Source: Myxococcota bacterium
Lineage (GTDB): Bacteria > Myxococcota_A > Bradymonadia > UBA7976 > UBA1532
Reading direction: 5' to 3'
Length of the DNA: 43,976 nucleotides
Assembly (NCBI GenBank): GCA_018813065.1
Contig: JAHJCH010000063.1
Location: 1-43,976, forward strand
Shown: positions 37,131 through 43,976 of the stretch, piece by piece
How positions within the stretch are numbered: the first letter of the stretch is position 1
How the letters are laid out: each line of letters opens with the position of its first letter
Notes under the pieces: model-generated
What the model was told of the DNA's origin: nothing
The model's database searches: none
Seen by the model: only the letters and a program-made list of their open reading frames with translations
Position numbers and translations under genes: made by a program

Positions 37131-38125
37131 CGTGCGGCGGCGCGGGCCAGGGCCTCAAGGGGGTGGCGTAGGCCATCGGCGATGACGGGTGCGGGATCAT
37201 CGACGCCGGGCGCCAAGCCCAGCCGGTGTTGGAAGAGGGGCAAGGCCAGCGCCTCGATGTCCTCAGAGGAGACAAAATCGCGGCCTCGCAGGGCGGCGCG
37301 GGCTTGCAGGGCGGGGATGGCTTGGACGAGGGCGCGGGTGGAGACGCCCAGGGCGCAGCGCTCATCGGCGCGCAGGGCGCGGGCCAGATCCACCAAACAG
37401 GCCCGCGCGCTCTGGGCCACGTGGACGCCTCGGCGGAGGGCCTCGCGGGCGGCCAGCAGCTCCAGGCGGGCCACGCCGGGCAGCGGCGCGGCGGGCGGGG
37501 CGACGAGCCCCCAGCGATCCAAGACCGCCAGCTCCGCCTCACGGGCGATGTGCTGCATCTTGATCTTGAAGAGGAAGCGATCGAGCTGCGCGACGGGCAG
37601 GGGATAGGTGCCCACGGCGTCGAGCGGGTTCTGCGTGGCGATGACGAAGAAGAGATCATCGAGCGGGCGGGTGGTGTTGTCCACCGTCACCTGCTTCTCG
37701 GCCATGGCCTCCAGCATGGCCGCCTGCACCTTGGGCGTGGTGCGGTTGATCTCATCGGCGAGGACCACATAGGCGAAGATGGGGCCGGGGCGGAACTGAA
37801 AATCGGCGCCCTCGGGATCAAAGATCATCACGCCGGTGATGTCCGAGGGCAGCAGATCGGGCGTAAACTGCACGCGGCGGAAGGCGGGCAGCGGCCCCTC
37901 ATCATCGAGGAGGGCGCCGCCGAGGGCTTTTGCCAGCGTGGTCTTGCCCGAGCCGGGGTAGTCCTCCAAGAGCACGTGGCCGTCGCTGAGCAGGGCGACG
38001 AGGATCAGCTCGATGACCTCATCGCGGCCGATCACATCGGCGCGCATCCGCGCGCGGAGGCGCTCAGCGACGGCGGCGGCCTCATCGAGGCCCAGGGAGA
38101 GGGGGGGGGTCTTAGTCAAATGCAT
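37127..38125 (-). CDS. MoxR-family AAA+ ATPase
   Basis: The 332-residue product has the MoxR layout: VIGRDEVIELILVALLSDGHVLLEDYPGSGKT (Walker A PGSGKT near 57-62), RVQFTPDLLPSDITG, Walker B/sensor VVLADEINRTTPKVQAAMLEAM and ATQNPLD. MoxR ATPases act as chaperones that remodel or insert metals into client enzymes, normally with a VWA or DUF58 partner encoded beside them. No such partner is next to this gene; its neighbours encode an amylosucrase-like enzyme (overlap of 14 bp) and an exported helical-repeat protein (overlap of 4 bp). The residues before Walker A read ED where EG is usual. Confidence 0.93.
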   Translation of the reverse strand: MHLTKTPPLSLGLDEAAAVAERLRARMRADVIGRDEVIELILVALLSDGHVLLEDYPGSGKTTLAKALGGALLDDEGPLPAFRRVQFTPDLLPSDITGVMIFDPEGADFQFRPGPIFAYVVLADEINRTTPKVQAAMLEAMAEKQVTVDNTTRPLDDLFFVIATQNPLDAVGTYPLPVAQLDRFLFKIKMQHIAREAELAVLDRWGLVAPPAAPLPGVARLELLAAREALRRGVHVAQSARACLVDLARALRADERCALGVSTRALVQAIPALQARAALRGRDFVSSEDIEALALPLFQHRLGLAPGVDDPAPVIADGLRHPLEALARAAAR

Positions 38126-40070
38126 GTTGTCCTGCAGAGAGCGTGGTTCTCGTCAGCCAATAGAAGCCCAGCGCGGGGATCAAGAGGCGCCCGCCCATGC
38201 GAGAGAGGGCGCCGCCGCGCGCCAAATCCACCAAGGGGCCGCCGCGCAGCGCGGGGATCGCCGTCAGATCCAAGAGCTGGGGCTCCGTGTCGAAGTTCGC
38301 CACGACCCAGGCGGCCTGCTGAGGGCCTGTGGCGGGGGCGCTGCGGGCGAACACCAAGAGGTGCGGGTTGTCTACGGCGATGATCCGGCGCGCACCGCCG
38401 TCATCAAAGGCCGGCGTGGCCTTCCGCGCCTGAATCAGCCGCCTCAAGCCGGAGAAAATGCGCCGCTCGACGGTCCCGGGCAGGGCGCGCCACTCAACGC
38501 GTGACCAGTTTATCCTCGGGCGGTGCATCCAGCGGCTGTCATGGGCCTCATTGGGGTCAGCCTGAAAGCCCAGATCATTGAGCGCGCCGATCTCATCCCC
38601 GTAGAAAAGCATGGGCACGCCGCCGAACGCGAAGATGACGCCATGCAGGAGCAAGACGCGATCGATGGCCTGGGTGATGGCCGCCTCGTCGCCGCGCGCG
38701 ATCGCCGCGCCGAGGCCCACCAAGGAGGCCAATGTGCCGCTGATCCGCGCGTCACCCGTGCGCGGATTGAGCCCAAAGAGGGCGCCGCGGGCCACGCCAT
38801 CATAGACACCTGTATAGTAATCTAAGAGGAAGCGGCGGTGGGCGGCGGGATCATAGCCCGCGCGGGCGATGTCCTCATCGCTGAAGCCCAAGCCGATGTC
38901 ATCATGGCAGCGCGCGTAGGTCACCCAGGTGGTCCCTGATGGGGTCTGGGGGAGGCGGGCGAGGGCTTGATTGAGCACCTTGGCGTTGCGGGTGGCGATC
39001 CCGTCCCAGAGCAGGGCCATCAAGGTGGCGTGATAGGCGATCTCGCACTCTGGATCGATCTCTGGGCCGCCGCCGAAGTAGCGCACGATGTCCTCGGGGG
39101 CGACGATGGCCTCAGCCAAGAGCTGCACCCCCGGCGCGACCACCTGGGAGCAGGCCCGCAGGAGGCGCAGGATGTCATGGGCCTCGGGCAAGCTCTGCCC
39201 GCTCGTGCCCAGGCGCTTCCACAGAAAGGCCACGGCGTCGAGGCGCAGGACATCGGCGCCCTCATTGGCCCAAAAGAGCAGGACATCGAGCATCTCGATG
39301 AGGACGCGCGGCTGCGTATAGTTGAGATCCCACTGATAGCGATGAAACACGGTCATCACCCAGCGGCTCATGGCCTCATCCCAGGTGAAGCTCCCCGGCG
39401 CCGTCTCGGGGAAGACCTCCGGCATCGTCGCCTCAAGCTGATCGGGCACGTCGCGATCGGGGTAGGTGTAGTAATAGCCCGTGTAGGGCGCCTCCCCGGC
39501 GCGGGCGGCCTGGGCCCAGGCGTGCTCATCGGAGGTGTGGTTGATCACCACGTCGAGCATCAGCAGCGATCCACGCTTGCGCAGCGCCGCGGCGACCCGG
39601 CGCAGGGCGTCGAGGCCGCCCAGGCGCGGCTCCACCGACTTAAAGTCGCTGACGGCGTAGCCGCCATCGCGCGCGCCCTCGGGGCAGACCTGGAGGGGCA
39701 TGAGGTGGACGAGGTTGACGCCCAGCTCATCGAGGTAGGGCAGCTTGCTGATGAGGCCATCGAGATCCCCCGCGAAGCGATCGACGTACAGCGACATCCC
39801 CACCCATTGGGGGCTGAGGAGCCAGGCGGGATCGGCCTCGCGGGCGGCGTCGAGGGCGCGCAGGTGGGCGGGGCGCGCTTGATAGCGGGCGTGCATGACG
39901 GCGATGAGGGCGCGCAGGTGCCCCTCAAGCCCAGGGCGGCGCCCGTAGAGCTGGCGCATCAGCCCATAGACACGGTGAAAGTGCGCCGCCAGCCGCGCCA
40001 AGAAGGGGCGATCGAGATCCAAGCCCTCGATGAGCTTGATCAGCAGCGTATGCGCGTGGGGTTCATACAT
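38112..40070 (-). CDS. GH13 amylosucrase-like glucan sucrase
   Basis: The product is 652 residues, close to Neisseria amylosucrase (636). An N-terminal helical domain is followed by the (beta/alpha)8 barrel with LMPLQVCP, DVVINHTSDEHAWAQ, a nucleophile in ADVLRLDAVAFLWKRLGTSG (D278), an acid/base in LLAEAIV (E320) and the transition-state Asp in ARCHDDIGLGF (about 390). The HTSDEHAWAQ, QWDLNYTQPRV and WKRLGTS blocks are characteristic of amylosucrase and sucrose hydrolases rather than amylases. It would use sucrose to build alpha-1,4-glucan or would hydrolyse it. There is no signal peptide, so it should act in the cytoplasm. AGAGG precedes the ATG. The end overlaps moxR by 14 bp. Confidence 0.88.
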   Translation of the reverse strand: MYEPHAHTLLIKLIEGLDLDRPFLARLAAHFHRVYGLMRQLYGRRPGLEGHLRALIAVMHARYQARPAHLRALDAAREADPAWLLSPQWVGMSLYVDRFAGDLDGLISKLPYLDELGVNLVHLMPLQVCPEGARDGGYAVSDFKSVEPRLGGLDALRRVAAALRKRGSLLMLDVVINHTSDEHAWAQAARAGEAPYTGYYYTYPDRDVPDQLEATMPEVFPETAPGSFTWDEAMSRWVMTVFHRYQWDLNYTQPRVLIEMLDVLLFWANEGADVLRLDAVAFLWKRLGTSGQSLPEAHDILRLLRACSQVVAPGVQLLAEAIVAPEDIVRYFGGGPEIDPECEIAYHATLMALLWDGIATRNAKVLNQALARLPQTPSGTTWVTYARCHDDIGLGFSDEDIARAGYDPAAHRRFLLDYYTGVYDGVARGALFGLNPRTGDARISGTLASLVGLGAAIARGDEAAITQAIDRVLLLHGVIFAFGGVPMLFYGDEIGALNDLGFQADPNEAHDSRWMHRPRINWSRVEWRALPGTVERRIFSGLRRLIQARKATPAFDDGGARRIIAVDNPHLLVFARSAPATGPQQAAWVVANFDTEPQLLDLTAIPALRGGPLVDLARGGALSRMGGRLLIPALGFYWLTRTTLSAGQHAFD

Positions 40071-40135
40071 GAGAGCCTCTAAAAAGACAGGCCATCTTAT
40101 CGGGATCAGGCGGAGAGTCGAGGGGGCGGGCGCGA

Positions 40136-42184
40136 TCAGGGCGGGGTTGGCGCGCAGCGCGCGCCCTTGAGGGCGTGAGGCAGCGTCAACGTCACCTCCG
40201 CGCGCTCGCGCACGACCACCCGCTGGGTGATCTCACGCCGCCCCACCCGCGCGCGCACGGTGTAGGTCCCCGGCGCGTCGAGGTAGCGATGCTGATCCCC
40301 ATGTGGGCAGCGCGTTGACCATCGCTCATCCTCGCGCAGCTTGATCTCCTTGACGTCGATCTCGGCGCGGACCGGCGCGCCGGTCTTGTCCACCACCCGA
40401 ATGGAGAGCGATGGGCCGACGAGGAAGCGCTGGATCAGCATCTCCCAGGCGGGGCGCAGGTGGGCGACGAGCAGATCCCGCTTGGCCATGTCCAGCGGCG
40501 ACCAGCGGGTCGCCTCGATGAGCAGCGCCAGCGTGCCGTGGGCGTGGCGATGCCAGTCCTGGTCGGTGCCATCGACGGGGTAAAGGTTGCGCTTAACCTC
40601 AAAGGTCCGCGCGTCGATGGGGTGGCGCCCCAGCCGCGCGGCGATGGCCTCGGCGACCCCCCAGGCCTCATTGGGCTGGGGGCTGCGCGCGCCCGGGATC
40701 GTGTACGGCGCCAGGACCCCGACGGTGCCCGTGTGATAGGAGATCGCCCCGGCGAAGCGCGCGCGCCGCGCCAGCTTGATCATCGCCCGTGTCTCCGGCT
40801 CCGATTGCGCCTCGGCGCCGCGATAGTAGGCGCTGCCGGGCGCCGAGCGGCTGCCTCTCTCCTTGAGCGCGCCCCACTTAAAGGGGTAGTTGCGGTTGAG
40901 ATCGACGCCCTCATGCGCGCCGATCACGCCATCGCCGTTGAGATCCGCGTGCGTCTTGCGCCCCAGCGCCGCTGAGACGTTGAGGAAGCCCAGCAGCCCA
41001 TCGGGGTTGACCAGCGGCACCCCCCAGACCACCGCCGCCTTGATGATCCGCTGCGCCACAGGGGAGCGCCGAGCGAGGAGCTGATCGAGCGCGTCGAGGG
41101 TCAGCTCGATGGAGAGGATCTCGCTGCCGTGGTGGGCGCTGTTGAGCAAGAAGGCGGGGCGCGGATCGTCCTCTTGGATGCCCTCGGCGACGCCCAGCGC
41201 CCAGATGGGGTGGCCGCCTCGGCTCTCGCCGATCTGCCGCAGCAGCGTGTCCTTGGGGTAGCGCGCGTGATAGGCCGCCAGCAGATCAGAGACCATCTCA
41301 GGGTCTTTATAGCTGTCGCTGAGCCGATAACCACCGCCCTCGGCCTCGGCGGGCGCGCGGCCACGCAGGCGCAGGTAGTCCAGATCCAGGTATCGCCAAG
41401 GCAGCTCGGTGATAAAGCGCCGTGGCGGCGCCCCCCCCGCGCACAAAAGCCGCTCCAGCCCCGCCAGATCGGCGCGGTAGACGTCGGCGTCTTTGAGCAG
41501 CTCCAGGTGAATCAAGCCGCCATGATCGATGGGCGGATGATCTGGATCAAAGACCAGCACCAAGGGCGGGCCATCCTCGCGCGTGGGCAGCGGGCGAGCG
41601 CAAGCCGGCCAATCGCTGAGGTGCTCCAGGCTGATCCCGCCGCGCTTGAGGCCAAAGAGGCCCGCCCGGCCCGGCGCCTGGGGCAGATCTCGGGCGCCGA
41701 GGGTGCCCAGCCAGGCGCCGTCATCGGCGTCAAAGGCCGACAGCGCCGCCGTGTCATCCCAGGTCAAGGCGACGATCTCCAGCCGCCGCATCCCTCGGCG
41801 CGGGCGCAGCCGCGTAAAGGCCGACAGCGCGCGCAGGCGCCCCCCCTTAAAGGCCACCCAGCGCACACGCCGCCCCTCCGCCAGCTCCAAGCCCAGCCCC
41901 TCCAGCGCCCCCTTGACCCGCGCGGCGCGGATCAAAAGCACCCCCTTGGGCCAAGGCTCCGCGAAGCGAGCGCGGACCCAGGCGCGCGGCGCGTCCGGCC
42001 CCGGCGCCAGCCAGTAGGCGCCCTTGGAGGGCGGGCTCAGCGGCGCGCGGTGCCCCCAGCGCCCCTTGGCCTCAGGCGGAGGCGTCGAGGCCAGCGGCGC
42101 CTTGGCGCTCAGCGTGATCCGCTCAGCGGGATCAAAGACGGGGATGATCCCCGCCAGGAAGATCAGAAGGTGGTGCGTGTACAA
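40136..42184 (-). CDS. exported M14-family zinc carboxypeptidase
   Basis: The product is about 682 residues with a short hydrophobic leader (LLIFLAGIIPVF). The C-terminal half is an M14 peptidase: zinc site HxxE in SAHHGSEIL (near 350), GVPLVNPDGLLGF, the DLNRNYPFKWG block, SYHTGT and the catalytic Glu in LLIEATRW (near 557), followed by a small beta domain (IRVVDKTGAPVRAEIDV). The N-terminal 290 residues are an extra domain of unknown role. The annotated start is a TTG overlapping the upstream gene by 22 bp with only weak ribosome-binding sequence, so it is uncertain. It would trim C-terminal residues from peptides outside the inner membrane. Confidence 0.83.
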   Translation of the reverse strand: MYTHHLLIFLAGIIPVFDPAERITLSAKAPLASTPPPEAKGRWGHRAPLSPPSKGAYWLAPGPDAPRAWVRARFAEPWPKGVLLIRAARVKGALEGLGLELAEGRRVRWVAFKGGRLRALSAFTRLRPRRGMRRLEIVALTWDDTAALSAFDADDGAWLGTLGARDLPQAPGRAGLFGLKRGGISLEHLSDWPACARPLPTREDGPPLVLVFDPDHPPIDHGGLIHLELLKDADVYRADLAGLERLLCAGGAPPRRFITELPWRYLDLDYLRLRGRAPAEAEGGGYRLSDSYKDPEMVSDLLAAYHARYPKDTLLRQIGESRGGHPIWALGVAEGIQEDDPRPAFLLNSAHHGSEILSIELTLDALDQLLARRSPVAQRIIKAAVVWGVPLVNPDGLLGFLNVSAALGRKTHADLNGDGVIGAHEGVDLNRNYPFKWGALKERGSRSAPGSAYYRGAEAQSEPETRAMIKLARRARFAGAISYHTGTVGVLAPYTIPGARSPQPNEAWGVAEAIAARLGRHPIDARTFEVKRNLYPVDGTDQDWHRHAHGTLALLIEATRWSPLDMAKRDLLVAHLRPAWEMLIQRFLVGPSLSIRVVDKTGAPVRAEIDVKEIKLREDERWSTRCPHGDQHRYLDAPGTYTVRARVGRREITQRVVVRERAEVTLTLPHALKGARCAPTPP

Positions 42185-43976
42185 CGCTCAACGACCACGG
42201 CGGGGCGCGCGTCATCGGGCCAGCCAAAGCCCGGCATGGCGGGGACATAGGTGATGCAGACGGCGCCATCGGCGCCAGCGGCCACGGGCACGCCCCAGTA
42301 GGCGTTGATGAGGTCAAAGAGGCCGCAGCCAAACAGCTCCTCGATGATCGTGATGTCATCGCCGCTGACCCCGGCGTCGGTGAGGTAGCTCGACTCACAC
42401 AGCAGCGTCTGAAGCGCCTCGGCGCCGCCGTCGATCTGGGCGACGGCCTCACCTTCAACCTCCAAGGTCGCGTCGGTGACCAGGATGTCGCAGCCCTCGA
42501 TCTCGTTCGTCTCGGCGAAGAGGCGCCAGCACGCGGCCATGCGCGTCAGGATCTGGATCTGGGCGTCTACGCCCGCGCCGCCCACCTCGGCGCGTGTGGC
42601 GCAGATGCCGCCCGAGGAGCAGCTCGTGCGCGCGTCACGGTTGCAGTGAAAGTCCTCGAAGCAGGCCACGCACAGGTGGAGGTCGGTGTGGCAGAGCCAC
42701 TCATCGCCGCAGTCGCAGGGCGCCTGACAGGGGCCGCCTCGGGTCTGATAGCAGTGGTTGAGGGCGGGATCGCAGCTGCTGACCAGCTCGCAGGCCGCGC
42801 CGGGTTGACAGTGGCCGCTGTCCTCGCAGGCCGCGCCGTTCTCCAGGCGACACTCGCGCAGCTGCTGGTTGCAGATGAGGCCCTCGGAGGAGGCGCACTC
42901 ATTGTCGGCCTGGCAGGGCGCGCCGGGGCCGCCGACGCAGGCGCCGTTATCGCAGACCTGGCCGCGCAGGGGGCACTCATCGGTGATGGTGTTGCAGTTG
43001 TCATCACGCCCATTACAGACCTCGCGGGCGCTGGGGTTGACGTCGGCGTCGTTGTCATCGCAGTCGGGGCCGCCGAGGGGGCAGCCGCCGACGCCGAAGC
43101 CGTCGCCGTCCACGTCCGTACACTCGCCCGTGCCTTGGTGGATGCAGGTCATGTCGCCGCCGAGGCAGTCATCATCGATGCCATTGCCGCAGACCTCGCG
43201 GCGATCGCGGTGGATGCGGGGGTTGGCGTCATCGCAGTCCACCTGCAAGCAGCCCGCGCCCTCACCATAGGCGTCGCCGTCGCGGTCCATGCAGTTCTGC
43301 ACGAGGGCGGTGTCCCGCCCACTGCAATCTTGATCAACGCCATCGCCGGCGATGTCCCAAGCCCCCGGGTTGATATTGGGGTTGCTGTCATCGCAGTCCA
43401 GATCCACGCAGCCGTCGCCGACGCCGAAGCTGTCCTTATCGCGGTCGGTGCAGTCATCGGGGCAGGCGAGATCCTGGCCGTTGCAGTCCTGATCGACGCC
43501 ATCGCCGCAGATCTCGCTGGCCCAAGGGTGGACGCTGGCCTTGGTGTCATCGCAGTCGGGGCCTCGGCAGCCGGAGCCGACGCCGAAGCCGTCCATGTCG
43601 GCGTCGGTGCAGTTGGCGATGCAGGGCACATCGCCGTTTTGGCAGTCATCGTCGCGGAAGTTGCCGCAGATCTCATTGAGACCGGGGTTGACGTTGGCGC
43701 TCTGATCATCGCAGTCGCCGCCCCGGTTATTGATGTCGGCGTTGCAGGCGATGTCTTGCCAGCCATCTTGATCCAGATCCGCGCAGCGCACGCAGGCGGG
43801 ATCGCGGTCGGGCAGCAGCCCGTTGCAGTCATTGTCGATGCCGTTGTCGCAGTTCTCATCGCGGCCGGGGTGGATGGCGACGTCCTGATCATCGCAGTCG
43901 CCGCCGCGCCGCGCCACGTCGCGGTTGCAGTGGGCGTCTTGCCAGCCATCTTGATCAAAGTCTGGGCAGGGCGGAG
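42163..43976 (-). CDS. MopR-type metal-binding-repeat Cys-rich protein (5' end outside window)
   Basis: The frame is open to the right edge; a GTG at 43917 is internal. About 604 residues are visible. The first part holds six copies of a 45-55 residue repeat, each reading roughly DxDxDGxG, GxDCDDxxxxxxPGAxExC and GxDxDCxG. This is the putative metal-binding motif common in Myxococcota surface proteins, whose Asp-rich loops look calcium-binding. A second Cys-rich part (about 330-450) has Dickkopf-like pairs (CQADNECASSEGLIC, CEDSGHCQPGAAC). The last 130 residues have no recognised domain. It is probably secreted. It overlaps the M14 peptidase gene by 22 bp. Confidence 0.83.
   Translation of the reverse strand, partial: PPCPDFDQDGWQDAHCNRDVARRGGDCDDQDVAIHPGRDENCDNGIDNDCNGLLPDRDPACVRCADLDQDGWQDIACNADINNRGGDCDDQSANVNPGLNEICGNFRDDDCQNGDVPCIANCTDADMDGFGVGSGCRGPDCDDTKASVHPWASEICGDGVDQDCNGQDLACPDDCTDRDKDSFGVGDGCVDLDCDDSNPNINPGAWDIAGDGVDQDCSGRDTALVQNCMDRDGDAYGEGAGCLQVDCDDANPRIHRDRREVCGNGIDDDCLGGDMTCIHQGTGECTDVDGDGFGVGGCPLGGPDCDDNDADVNPSAREVCNGRDDNCNTITDECPLRGQVCDNGACVGGPGAPCQADNECASSEGLICNQQLRECRLENGAACEDSGHCQPGAACELVSSCDPALNHCYQTRGGPCQAPCDCGDEWLCHTDLHLCVACFEDFHCNRDARTSCSSGGICATRAEVGGAGVDAQIQILTRMAACWRLFAETNEIEGCDILVTDATLEVEGEAVAQIDGGAEALQTLLCESSYLTDAGVSGDDITIIEELFGCGLFDLINAYWGVPVAAGADGAVCITYVPAMPGFGWPDDARPAVVVERCTRTTF

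Noticed and set aside
37226..38383. 385-codon open frame antisense to moxR
   Set aside because: It is a GC-rich shadow crossing two real genes, with Gly/Gln/Asp-rich filler and no domain.

Overview
The window is a GC-rich, gene-dense chromosomal segment. It most resembles a Myxococcota-type bacterium (deltaproteobacterial relatives such as the bradymonads or Polyangia). That placement is an inference. It rests on the mix of Hanks-type kinases, Cys-rich lipoproteins with RCC1 propellers, Asp/Ser/Gly-repeat linkers behind lipoboxes, MopR-type 'DCDD' metal-binding repeats and CxxxxCH/CxxCH multihaem proteins. No rRNA, tRNA, CRISPR array, transposase or phage gene was recognised. Both ends of the window cut genes: a RecC-like gene on the left and a metal-binding-repeat protein on the right.

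Layout, left to right. (1) 1-5220: a RecC-like C-terminus overlaps recB by 4 bp, and a convergent TIGR01777-type sugar-nucleotide-epimerase-like gene follows. (2) 5411-9701: an electron-transfer operon encodes a 22-motif CxxCH/CxxxxCH lipoprotein, a small outer-membrane barrel and a 13-haem lipoprotein. The genes overlap by 1 and 4 bp. A metallo-beta-lactamase-fold (RNase Z-like) gene and glyA follow on the same strand. (3) 11946-13024: a small zinc-ribbon protein and an SCP2-like protein on the minus strand. (4) 13025-16264: an island with AT-rich flanks around a large lipoprotein that carries six Cys-rich modules and a seven-blade RCC1 propeller, plus a small AT-rich ORF. (5) 16265-21527: a UlaG/NAPE-PLD-like hydrolase, an M20 carbamoylase/hydantoinase-type amidase, a divergent GlpT-type transporter and a membrane-anchored Ser/Thr kinase. 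(6) 21584-25221: a giant repeat-linker lipoprotein and a 446-bp non-coding gap rich in hairpins. (7) 25222-33065: miaB; a structured 400-bp gap with a 13-codon mini-ORF; a PcfJ-domain gene; then the classic prkA-yeaH-spoVR stress operon. (8) 33070-43976 (all minus strand): a metal-binding-repeat protein, an M14 carboxypeptidase, an amylosucrase-like GH13 enzyme, a MoxR AAA+ ATPase, an exported helical-repeat protein and an exported MORN/YwqK-repeat protein. Most of these genes are joined by overlaps of 4-22 bp.

The strongest functional units are the porin-cytochrome cluster (probable electron conduit across the outer membrane), the prkA-yeaH-spoVR unit, and the overlapping amylosucrase-MoxR-repeat-protein operon. 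The last has no obvious precedent known to me and is the best candidate for an undescribed system. A second interesting zone is the leader of the PcfJ-like gene, which combines a well-translated-looking 13-codon ORF with strong inverted repeats.
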